Shown piece by piece: positions 1 to 7,052 of a stretch of DNA of 54,834 nt. The translations under genes and the position numbers were made by a program. The stretch is from the NCBI RefSeq assembly GCF_024505165.1, contig NZ_JANIBK010000012.1:1-54834 (forward strand), in the 5' to 3' direction. Numbering within the stretch: position 1 is the first letter of the stretch; each line of letters begins with the position of its first letter. Below the pieces are notes generated by a model, which had not been told where the DNA came from, ran no database searches, and worked only from the letters and a program-made list of their open reading frames with translations. Source of the stretch: Methylomonas rivi. GTDB taxonomy: Bacteria; Pseudomonadota; Gammaproteobacteria; Methylococcales; Methylomonadaceae.

Positions 1-1329
1 GACGCCACGGCCTACGGCAACCAGCCGGCGGCCGCCAGCAACACCCGTATCGAGGGCGGTGCCATCGGCGACGCGGCGGCCTTTAACGGCAGCCAGCTGA
101 TTTCGATCGCGGCTTCACCCGCCGTGCAAATGGCCGAGAATTTCGGCTGGACGGTGTCGGCCTGGGTCAAAATCGATCAAGCCCAAGGCGATAGCGTGGT
201 ATTCGAACGCGACGGCCTGACTTTATCCGTTAGAGGACAAACCCCGGTTTTAAACGTTAACCGCAAGGAAGTGGCCAGTCCGACCGATTTGAATTTGTCC
301 GCCTGGCACCATCTGGCGGTCGCCGCCAACGAAGAGGGCTTTACCTTTTATGTCGACGGCAAGCCGGCCGGGGTGTTGGCGCCCAGTCAGCCCGGATTTC
401 AGGGCGACATCGGCATAGGCGCGGCCGTCAACGGCAGTCGCGGCTTGATAGGCGCCATCGACGAATTCGCTATCGCCAAAACGGCGCGCGATGCCAACAC
501 GCTGGCATTCAATGCCTTGATGCAGGGACAGACTTCGGCGCTGTTGAGTTACGGCGAAGATAGCACCCCGGACAGCGAGGGCGGCGAATCCCCCATCATG
601 GCGACCTTGAGCGATGTCACCGTGGACGGTTGGGTCATCATCGGTTTGTGCGCGCTGATGCTGGTGGTCAGCTGGATCGTGATGCTGGTCAAGGCTATTG
701 TCATCAACAAGAATATCGCCGAAAACCGTAAATTCGAGGATGCCTTTCAAAAATTGAATGCGACCGAAATCGCCCAACTCAATCGCGAAATGACCGAGGA
801 CGATGAGGATTTGGATGCGTCGCCTTTGCTGGCACTGACCGGCAGCCACGGCCAGTTCGCCGGCTCTTCCTTATATCGGCTTTATCACGTCGGTGTCGAT
901 GAGGTCAATCGCCGCTTGGTCAAGGCGGTCGGCGCCGATGCCGCAGAACCAAGCATCTCCGACAAGTCCATCAACGCCATCCGGGCGGCCATGGAATCGA
1001 TTCTGGTGCGGGAAGTGCAAAAACTGAATGACCAGATGGTGTTGTTGACCATCGCCATTTCCGGCGGCCCGTTTTTAGGCCTGCTGGGTACGGTGTTGGG
1101 GGTGATGATCACCTTCGGCGACATCGCCGCCAGCGGCGAGGTCAACGTCAACGCCATCGCGCCGGGTATCGCCGCCGCGCTGGCTACCACGGTAGCGGGT
1201 TTGGTGGTGGCGATTCCGGCTTTGTTCGGCTACAGCTATCTGGCCAGCCGCATCAAACTGGTGACCGCCGACATGTATATTTTCGTCGACGAATTCAGCG
1301 CCAAGTTGTCCGAACGCTATAGCGATTAA
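1..1329 (+). CDS. LamG-domain/ExbB (MotA/TolQ/ExbB) fusion protein, 5' partial
   Basis: The frame is open from the first base of the window, so the true start lies upstream; the first internal ATG is at 124. The visible N-terminal part resembles a LamG/concanavalin-A-like beta-sandwich: WTVSAWVKID, then SAWHHLAV, FYVDGKPAG and a closing IDEFAIAKTAR. The C-terminal half is a MotA/TolQ/ExbB proton channel. It has one membrane segment (VIIGLCALMLVVSWIVMLV), a cytoplasmic loop, then two more (GPFLGLLGTVLGVMITF and PGIAAALATTVAGLVVAIPA), which carry the family's Gly/Pro/Thr-rich signature. In such systems ExbB and ExbD use the proton motive force to drive TonB. It sits 22 bp upstream of exbD-like and tonB-like genes, so the set is probably one operon. 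A glycan-binding-type fold on the periplasmic side of a proton channel is unusual. The ExbB part is firm; the ligand of the LamG part is unknown. Confidence 0.85.
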   Translation, partial: DATAYGNQPAAASNTRIEGGAIGDAAAFNGSQLISIAASPAVQMAENFGWTVSAWVKIDQAQGDSVVFERDGLTLSVRGQTPVLNVNRKEVASPTDLNLSAWHHLAVAANEEGFTFYVDGKPAGVLAPSQPGFQGDIGIGAAVNGSRGLIGAIDEFAIAKTARDANTLAFNALMQGQTSALLSYGEDSTPDSEGGESPIMATLSDVTVDGWVIIGLCALMLVVSWIVMLVKAIVINKNIAENRKFEDAFQKLNATEIAQLNREMTEDDEDLDASPLLALTGSHGQFAGSSLYRLYHVGVDEVNRRLVKAVGADAAEPSISDKSINAIRAAMESILVREVQKLNDQMVLLTIAISGGPFLGLLGTVLGVMITFGDIAASGEVNVNAIAPGIAAALATTVAGLVVAIPALFGYSYLASRIKLVTADMYIFVDEFSAKLSERYSD

Positions 1330-1351
1330 CCTGTAAATACGGCAAACCATC

Positions 1352-1756
1352 ATGCGCTATCAAGAAGAATTGGACAGTTACGACGAAATCAACGTCACCT
1401 CCATGCTGGATTTGGCTTACGTGCTGCTGATCGTGTTCATCATCATGACCACGGCGGCGGTGCAGGGCATACAGATCAATCTGCCCAAGGCCAGCAACCA
1501 GCCCAGCCTGGCCAAGCCCAAAACCAAGGCGATCACCGTTACGGCGGAAGGCACCATTTTTCTGGACACCTTTCCGGTCACCATGGAGCAGCTGGAATCG
1601 ACCCTGCTGCAATACAAGGCCGCCGATCCGACGCTGCCGGTGGTGGTGAAGGGCGACGCCACCGTGATGTATCAAAGCGTCATCGATGTGCTGGCCCTGC
1701 TGGGCAAACTGGAAATTACCCAGGTCGGTCTGGTGACGCAGAATCTGGTCAAGTAG
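1352..1756 (+). CDS. ExbD/TolR family biopolymer transport protein
   Basis: This is a 134-residue single-pass inner-membrane protein, close to the usual ExbD length of about 140. The N-terminus DEINVTSMLDLAYVLLIVF carries the conserved membrane aspartate (D20) at the start of the transmembrane helix; in ExbD and TolR this residue is needed for proton-driven energy transfer. A periplasmic domain follows, with the typical VTAEGTIFLD and VVVKGDATVMYQSVIDVL segments. It lies 22 bp downstream of the ExbB-type gene and 7 bp upstream of a TonB-like gene, which supports one energy-transducing complex. ExbD rather than TolR is favoured because a TonB neighbour is present and TolA, TolB and Pal are not. 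Confidence 0.9.
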   Translation: MRYQEELDSYDEINVTSMLDLAYVLLIVFIIMTTAAVQGIQINLPKASNQPSLAKPKTKAITVTAEGTIFLDTFPVTMEQLESTLLQYKAADPTLPVVVKGDATVMYQSVIDVLALLGKLEITQVGLVTQNLVK

Positions 1757-1763
1757 CAAGGGC

Positions 1764-2420
1764 ATGACTGAACACGGCAGGAAACATTTTAGGGTCTATT
1801 TGCCCAAAATCATCGGTGGGGTCATTGCGTCGATCGTGCTGTTTTTTTTCGTGAAAATGGTGATGCATTTTCTCGACAATCAACAAGAGCGTCCGCAACG
1901 CAAAATTCAGCCGGTAACCCTGGTGGCACCGCCCCCGCCGCCTCCGCCGCCGCCCAAGGTGGAACCGCCGCCGCCCGAGCCGGAGATGGAAAAAGTCAAT
2001 GAGCCGGAACCCGAGCCGGAACCGGAGCCGATGCCGGACGAAGCGCCGGCCCGGGATTTGGGACTGGATGCCGACGGCAGCGCGGGTTCGGACGGATTCG
2101 GTTTGGCGGCCCGCAAGGGCGGTACCGGCTTGTTCGGCGGCGGTAGTCCGTTTAATTGGTACGGCGGTTTGATCAAAAATCAGATGCTTAACTTGTTATC
2201 GGATCAAGAAGAGCTTCGCCGCACCGGATTTACCGCTGTCGTGAAAGTGTGGGTCAAACCCGACGGCAGTATCGATCGCTTCGAGTTGAGCCGGGGCAGC
2301 AATAATCCGCGCATCGACGAGATTATCTCGCGGACGCTGAACAAACTGACGCGAATTTCCGAACCGCCTCCACCCGGCATGGAGCAACCGGTCAAGTTGA
2401 GGATCAACTCGCGCGTTTAG
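1764..2420 (+). CDS. TonB family protein
   Basis: This 218-residue protein has the TonB layout. An N-terminal signal anchor (IIGGVIASIVLFFFVKMVM, about residues 16-35) is followed by a proline-rich spacer with runs of Pro and Glu-Pro repeats (about residues 55-90), a Gly-rich linker, and a C-terminal TonB domain (GFTAVVKVWVKPDGSIDRFE, then PVKLRINSRV). TonB spans the periplasm and passes energy from ExbB/ExbD to outer-membrane transporters. It is 7 bp from the exbD-like gene. No TonB-dependent receptor is in the window; the next gene encodes a porin-like beta-barrel, so the outer-membrane partner is uncertain. The Pro/Glu repeats are very GC-rich and may vary between strains. Confidence 0.88.
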   Translation: MTEHGRKHFRVYLPKIIGGVIASIVLFFFVKMVMHFLDNQQERPQRKIQPVTLVAPPPPPPPPPKVEPPPPEPEMEKVNEPEPEPEPEPMPDEAPARDLGLDADGSAGSDGFGLAARKGGTGLFGGGSPFNWYGGLIKNQMLNLLSDQEELRRTGFTAVVKVWVKPDGSIDRFELSRGSNNPRIDEIISRTLNKLTRISEPPPPGMEQPVKLRINSRV

Positions 2421-2561
2421 AGCCGTGGGCAGGAAAACCGTTTTAAACGTATCGCGCAAGACCAAGGTAGGCCGGATACCCGGATGGGCAACAGTAAGCC
2501 GATAGGCTTCCGGCATCTTAAATACGAACCACGAAGACTTATTTGGAACACAGGTATAGCC

Positions 2562-4277
2562 ATGATCAACAAAAAACGGCTGCTGGCCTTGCTGCTGATA
2601 GCCTTGAGCGCCGCCGCGGAAGCCGGCGAAAAGGAAGAGCTGCTGAAGCTGCGCAACACCACCACCAATTTAATCAAACAGTTGGTTAAGCAAGGGGTGA
2701 TCACCGATCAGATGGCCGAGCAAATGATCAAGCAGGCGGAGGCGGATGCCGAACAGCAAGTGGCCCAAGCCAAAGCCCTGGACACCGAAAAGTCCGCAGT
2801 GCCGGCCGACGAAGTGCGGGTGGCCTATGTACCGGATTTCGTTAAGGACGAGATCCGCCAGCAGGTGCGTAACGAATTGAAAGAAGAAGTCGTAGGCGAC
2901 GTAATGGCCAAGGCCAAAAACGAGCAATGGGGCTTGCCGAATGCTTTGCCGGAATGGACCCGGCGATTCAAGTTGTCCGGCGACATTAGGCTGCGCTCCC
3001 AACATGACGAGATGGCAAAAGGGAATATCGAGAATGGATTATCACAACCCTTTTACTTCGATGCGCAGGCCATTAACGATGCGGGCGGACAAACGGCCGC
3101 CGGTTTAAATCAATTTCGCAACACGACTGAAGGCAGGCATCAGTTTAGGCAGCGCTTTAGGCTGGGTATCGATGCCGATATAGCCGACGGCCTTAAGGCC
3201 GGCGTCAGATTGGCTACCGGGAATCAACGCGATCCCGTGTCTACCAATCAAACCCTGGGCAACACCGGCCAACGTTACGATTTCACTATTGACCGGGCTT
3301 ATCTGCAATACGATGCATTGGATGACGACAAATTCAAATGGTTGACCCTAAGCGGAGGCCGTATCAAAAATCCTTGGTACACCGGCGGCGGCGAGTTTAC
3401 CGGCGGTAGCGAACTGGTTTGGGATACCGATTTGTCTTTCGAAGGGTTCGCGGCGACGGTCAGGCATCGTTTGGCAGGCTCCGATGGCTTAATGGCGAAA
3501 AACGATCAAAGCGATTCGCTGTTTGCCACGGTCGGCGCCTTTCCTCTGCAGGAGTCGTCTTTAAGTAGCGATAAATGGCTGTTTGGCGGGCAGACAGGCA
3601 TGGAGCTGGGTTTCGAGAATCAAAACAACCTGAAAATGGCCGTGGCTTATTACGATTATGTAAACGTAGAAGCCAAGCAGAATGAACCGGGGCGGCGTAC
3701 CTGCGATTTGAACACCCCGGCCATTACCGCGTCGCGGCCCGAGTTTATGCAGGGCGGCAATACCTTGGCTACGATATGCCAGGAAGGCACCAACGGTACC
3801 AGCAACGGCTTGGATCAAATGATCGGTCTGGCTTCCGACTACAATATTGTCAATGCCAACGTGTCTTATGAAATGGCCAATTTTGCGCCGCACCATCTGC
3901 GGTTAAGCGCGGATTACGCCAAAAATATCGGTTTCGACAAGGAAGCCGTCAGCCGCTTGTTGAACGGTAACGTTGTCGATCCCGAAACCAACGCCTGGCA
4001 ATTCCGGGTCGATTACGGCTGGCCGATTGCCGAAAGGCCGGGTAACTGGAATGTGTTTGCCGCCTATAAATATGTCGAGCGCGATGCGGTGCTGGATGCC
4101 TTTACCGATTCGGATTTTCGTTTGGGCGGCACCAACAGCAAAGGCTGGTTCATCGGCGGTAACTACGGTTTGATGAAAAACGTCTGGCTGACCGGGCGCT
4201 GGCTGAGCGCCGATATCATCACCGGCCCGCCTTTCGGTATCGATGTGTTGCAAATCGACGTCAACACCAGATTTTAG
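2562..4277 (+). CDS. putative porin (outer-membrane beta-barrel)
   Basis: The start is placed at ATG 2562, because it gives a clean Sec signal peptide (MINKKRLLALLLIALSAAAEA); an upstream in-frame ATG at 2484 would bury it. The mature protein starts with a helical, coiled-coil-like stretch (EELLKLRNTTTNLIKQLVKQGVIT). A long segment follows with the marks of the Porin_5 putative porin family: FKLSGDIRLRSQ, alternating aromatic strands, FTIDRAYLQYD, and a final strand ending in phenylalanine (DVLQIDVNTRF), the usual outer-membrane assembly signal. At 571 residues the length fits. It probably forms a channel or scaffold in the outer membrane. It lies 141 bp downstream of the TonB-like gene and directly upstream of a periplasmic coiled-coil protein. 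Its substrate cannot be told from sequence. Confidence 0.75.
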   Translation: MINKKRLLALLLIALSAAAEAGEKEELLKLRNTTTNLIKQLVKQGVITDQMAEQMIKQAEADAEQQVAQAKALDTEKSAVPADEVRVAYVPDFVKDEIRQQVRNELKEEVVGDVMAKAKNEQWGLPNALPEWTRRFKLSGDIRLRSQHDEMAKGNIENGLSQPFYFDAQAINDAGGQTAAGLNQFRNTTEGRHQFRQRFRLGIDADIADGLKAGVRLATGNQRDPVSTNQTLGNTGQRYDFTIDRAYLQYDALDDDKFKWLTLSGGRIKNPWYTGGGEFTGGSELVWDTDLSFEGFAATVRHRLAGSDGLMAKNDQSDSLFATVGAFPLQESSLSSDKWLFGGQTGMELGFENQNNLKMAVAYYDYVNVEAKQNEPGRRTCDLNTPAITASRPEFMQGGNTLATICQEGTNGTSNGLDQMIGLASDYNIVNANVSYEMANFAPHHLRLSADYAKNIGFDKEAVSRLLNGNVVDPETNAWQFRVDYGWPIAERPGNWNVFAAYKYVERDAVLDAFTDSDFRLGGTNSKGWFIGGNYGLMKNVWLTGRWLSADIITGPPFGIDVLQIDVNTRF

Positions 4278-4288
4278 TGGGGGTGTTT

Positions 4289-4945
4289 ATGCAGGTTATC
4301 GTCCGCAAAATGGCTAAACTCGGTTTGGTCCACGCGTTATTGGCCGTTTTTGCGCTGCTGCCTGCCGTGTCCCAAGCGGTGCCGCGCGACGCCAACGCCA
4401 ATAACGGCGCCGTGTTAAAACTGCAAGCCATGGTCAAAAGCCTGACGGCGGAACGGGATGCCGCCAAAGCCGAAGCCGCCGCGGCGGCGGCCGAACTGGA
4501 GCAGTTGAAAAAGGACAAGGAGGCGGCGCTGGCCGCCAAGGACAGCCTGAGCAGCGAGTTGGCGGCGCAGAAAAGTAGCGCGGATGCGGTGCGCAACCGC
4601 CTGGGTTCCACCGAGAGCCGATTAAACGATGTGTCCGATAAATATGCTAAAACCAGCAGCGCAAAAGCCGAACTGGAAACGGAATTGGCCGCTTTGCGGG
4701 CAAAACAGCAGGGAACGGAACAGCAGTTGCAAACCTGCGGCCAGCATAACGTCAAGCTTTATCAGTCCGCGCAAGAGTTGCTGGAGCGTTATCGAAACAA
4801 AGGCACTTTTTCCGGACTTTTGCAGGATGAGCCGTTACTGCAATTTCAAAGCGTCGATATGCAAAACATCGTTCAGGAATACCAAGACCAGCTTGCCGCG
4901 GGCCGATACGGTCAGGAATCCTCAAACTCTGCTGAAACGCATTAA
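4289..4945 (+). CDS. periplasmic coiled-coil protein of unknown function
   Basis: ATG 4289 is chosen because GGGGGTG lies just upstream; an in-frame GTG at 4277 overlaps the porin stop. The product is 218 residues. A signal peptide (about residues 1-32, ending near AVSQA) is followed by a long alanine/glutamate/lysine-rich heptad region (about residues 45-155: LKAMVKSLTAERDAAKAEAA-type repeats), which should form a coiled coil. A short tail contains LLQDEPLLQFQSVDMQNIVQEYQDQL. I do not recognise a named family. Being last in the ExbB/ExbD/TonB/porin set, it may act as a periplasmic spacer or adaptor of that complex, but that is inference from position only. Confidence 0.6.
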   Translation: MQVIVRKMAKLGLVHALLAVFALLPAVSQAVPRDANANNGAVLKLQAMVKSLTAERDAAKAEAAAAAAELEQLKKDKEAALAAKDSLSSELAAQKSSADAVRNRLGSTESRLNDVSDKYAKTSSAKAELETELAALRAKQQGTEQQLQTCGQHNVKLYQSAQELLERYRNKGTFSGLLQDEPLLQFQSVDMQNIVQEYQDQLAAGRYGQESSNSAETH

Positions 4946-4950
4946 TTCGC

Positions 4951-5061
4951 AAGGTAGGCCGGAATAAATCCGCCCGGCGCCAGTCAGGGCGGATGTTTCC
5001 GGCGCTTTCCGGAAACGCTCGACTCCGCTGTCGCTTCATCGGGCTTATTCCGGCCTACCTT
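4951..5061. repeat. GTAG-headed palindromic repeat with 17-bp inverted ends
   Basis: Perfect 17-bp inverted repeats at 4951-4967 (AAGGTAGGCCGGAATAA) and 5045-5061 bracket a GC-rich interior with further imperfect dyads. Each arm contains GTAG on its outward side, the tetranucleotide that heads REP sequences mobilised by RAYT transposases. It is probably a non-autonomous REP/REPIN-like element. Followed by a T-rich stretch, it may also end transcription of the porin operon. Confidence 0.65.
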
Positions 5062-5098
5062 TTGGTTTTTACGTCAAACTCATTCAATTAATAGGTAT

Positions 5099-5131
5099 GT
5101 AGGTTGGATTAGGCGTTAGCCGTAACCCAAC
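5099..5131. repeat. second palindromic REP-like repeat
   Basis: GTAG at 5099-5102 is followed by GTTGGATTAGGC (5103-5114) and, after a 4-nt loop, GCCGTAACCCAAC (5119-5131). The two form an imperfect hairpin. Its sequence differs from the element at 4951-5061, so two repeat classes lie side by side in one intergenic gap. Confidence 0.55.
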
Positions 5132-5187
5132 GCACCGGCTACGCAATTGATCCGTATCGGCCGGCGGATACCCGCCCGGATTCAAAA

Positions 5188-5226
5188 AGGCCGCCGGCAC
5201 AATCTCGCCAAGCGGCCTCTTTTTTA
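5188..5226. terminator. bidirectional rho-independent terminator
   Basis: A 7-bp stem, AGGCCGC (5188-5194) with GCGGCCT (5212-5218), is followed on the plus strand by CTTTTTT and on the minus strand by TTTTTG. It can therefore end the plus-strand porin operon and the minus-strand lptD-surA operon, whose last stop codon is at 5233. Confidence 0.7.
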
Positions 5227-5232
5227 TGGGTT

Positions 5233-5751
5233 TTATTCGTTCGCCCGTTTTTGCTCGCGGAATTTTTTGCGATTGGGTTTGATTCGTTTGATATTCAACG
5301 GATGGCCTTGCACGGTGGCCTCGCTGAGCAATTGAAAAATGTCGGCGGGCATGCCGTCCGGCAGGTCGACCAGCGTATAACTGTCGCGGATTTCGATGCG
5401 GCCTATGCGCTTCCTGTCGACGCCGGACTCTTCGATGAGCGTGGCCAGCAATTGTTCCTGGTCGATCCGGTGGTTCTTGCCCACGTCAAGCCGGTAGCGG
5501 ACATTGCGGTAATGCGGCGGTTTAAAAACCGGCGGCAGCGGCGGGGTGCCGGCGTTTTCCGCCTCGGTTGCCGGTTGGAACAGATGCGGTTGGCTCATGT
5601 AAAGTAGCGCGGCGGCGCAATCCATGGGTTCCATGGCCAATTCGGCATTGATTTGCCGGATGACCTGCCGGTGCGCCAGCAGATTTTCCTGAGCGAGTAT
5701 CTGTTGCAGGCGTTTTTTGAGTTTTTCCAGCTTACGGGGATGAACGGGCAT
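5233..5751 (-). CDS. DbpA-type RNA-binding domain protein
   Basis: The start is set at ATG 5751, 13 bp after the surA stop, with AAGGA upstream; a longer in-frame reading would overlap surA by over 130 bp. The 172-residue product begins with a basic helical region (MPVHPRKLEKLKKRLQQIL), followed by a short helical stretch and a proline-rich linker. The C-terminal domain (about residues 85-160) reads RYRLDVGKNHRIDQEQLLAT, RKRIGRIEIRDSYTLVDLPD and GHPLNIKRIKP. This matches the RNA-recognition fold found at the C-terminus of DbpA/CsdA DEAD-box helicases. There is no helicase core, so it is a stand-alone RNA binder, perhaps acting on rRNA or ribosome assembly. It is co-transcribed behind lptD-surA, and terminator 5188-5226 follows. 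Confidence 0.7.
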   Translation of the reverse strand: MPVHPRKLEKLKKRLQQILAQENLLAHRQVIRQINAELAMEPMDCAAALLYMSQPHLFQPATEAENAGTPPLPPVFKPPHYRNVRYRLDVGKNHRIDQEQLLATLIEESGVDRKRIGRIEIRDSYTLVDLPDGMPADIFQLLSEATVQGHPLNIKRIKPNRKKFREQKRANE

Positions 5752-5764
5752 GTCCGGAGTGTCC

Positions 5765-7045
5765 TTACAGTCTATCCAGTTCGATTTCCACATAGGCCTC
5801 GTCGCGCAGACGGCGAAGCCATAATTCGGTTTCTTCCTCGATTTTACGTTTGCGGATTTCGTCCCTGACTTTATCTTTTCGAAATTGCGCACTGTCATCC
5901 TGGCTTTCCCGGCCCAACACCTGAATCAGATGCCAGCCGAATTGGGTTTGTACCGGGTTGCTGATTTGGTTAACGTCCAGTTTATTCATGGCCTCTTCGA
6001 ACGGCGGCACCAGCGCGCCGGGCGTTACCCAGTCCAGCGAGCCGCCGTTGATGGCGGAGCCTTTGTCGTCGGAGTGCGCGCGGGCCAGCGTGGCGAAATC
6101 GTCGCCATCGGCTATGCGATCCTTAAGCGCCAGCAGGCGTTTTTGCGCTTCGGCGTCGTCCACCAGTTCGTTGGTTTTGATCAGAATATGCCGGACTTTG
6201 GTTTTATTGACAATGTGTTGCGCGGAGCCTTCGGTTTCCAGCATTTTAATGATATGAAAACCGCTGGGGCTGCGAATCGGATCGGAGACGTCGCCCTGGG
6301 CCATGCCGGTAACCGTATCGGTAAACAAGGTCGGGATCTGGCCGATACTGCGCCAGCCCAGGTCGCCGCCTTTCAGGGCGTTGTCGTCGTTGGAATAGCT
6401 GATGGCGGTTTCGCGGAAGTCCTTGCCGTTACGCAGCTCGGACACGATCTGCTCCGCCTGTTGCTTGGCTTTTTGGATCTCGCCGGACGACGCGCCGGAA
6501 GGCACCGATATTAAAATGTGTCCCAAATGGTATTGGGTGGTGTTCGAGCCGGCCTTGCTTTGGGTTTCCAAATAATGGTTCACCTCGGCATCGGTGACTT
6601 TGATGCGGGCGCTGATTTCGCGGCCCCGCAACTGGTTGATGATGATTTCGTTGCGCAGATTTTCCTCGAAGGCCTTGTAATCCATGCCCTGTCTGGTCAG
6701 TTCCTGCTTGAAGGCGTCCACCGACATATTGTTGCGGGAGGCGATGTCCGTAACGGAGTTGCGCAGCATTTCGTCGCTGACCTGAATCCCCGAGCGGGCG
6801 GCCAACTGGCGTTGCAGCTTATCGACGATCATTCGCTCCAGAACCTGTTTACGTAATACATATTCCGGCGGCACCGCGACATTATTGCTCTGCAACTTTT
6901 GGGCGATGGCCGCCGCCTCCACATTCAGTTCGCGTTCCAGTATCACGTCGTCTTCCACGACGGCCACGATTCTGTCCAGCGTTTGCGCTTGGGAGATGCC
7001 GGCGGCGGCCGACAGCCAGACGGCCAAAAAAATGTATTTCATCAT
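5765..7045 (-). CDS. surA: periplasmic chaperone/peptidyl-prolyl isomerase SurA
   Basis: SurA escorts unfolded outer-membrane proteins, including LptD, through the periplasm. ATG 7045 gives 426 residues, close to E. coli SurA (428), and lies 7 bp after the lptD stop; a TTG at 7063 inside lptD is less likely. The signal peptide is MMKYIFLAVWLSAAAGISQA. The SurA N-terminal domain follows (LDRIVAVVEDDVILERELN). Two parvulin domains come next: the first from about residue 170 (YHLGHILISVPS, GGDLGWRSIGQIP, SGFHIIKMLE), the second from about residue 280 (VRHILIKTNELV, GGSLDWVTPGALVPPFE, FGWHLIQVLGR). The lptD-surA order is conserved in gammaproteobacteria, although the usual pdxA-ksgA genes do not follow here. 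Confidence 0.95.
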   Translation of the reverse strand: MMKYIFLAVWLSAAAGISQAQTLDRIVAVVEDDVILERELNVEAAAIAQKLQSNNVAVPPEYVLRKQVLERMIVDKLQRQLAARSGIQVSDEMLRNSVTDIASRNNMSVDAFKQELTRQGMDYKAFEENLRNEIIINQLRGREISARIKVTDAEVNHYLETQSKAGSNTTQYHLGHILISVPSGASSGEIQKAKQQAEQIVSELRNGKDFRETAISYSNDDNALKGGDLGWRSIGQIPTLFTDTVTGMAQGDVSDPIRSPSGFHIIKMLETEGSAQHIVNKTKVRHILIKTNELVDDAEAQKRLLALKDRIADGDDFATLARAHSDDKGSAINGGSLDWVTPGALVPPFEEAMNKLDVNQISNPVQTQFGWHLIQVLGRESQDDSAQFRKDKVRDEIRKRKIEEETELWLRRLRDEAYVEIELDRL

Positions 7046-7052
7046 GATGGGG

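Noticed and set aside
250-849. Long minus-strand open frame of 199 codons antisense to the LamG/ExbB gene
   Set aside because: It mirrors a strongly coding plus-strand gene in GC-rich DNA, has no recognisable domain, and its codon pattern is that of a shadow.
2484-2561. Upstream start for the porin gene
   Set aside because: It would place 26 charged residues before a perfect signal peptide starting at ATG 2562.
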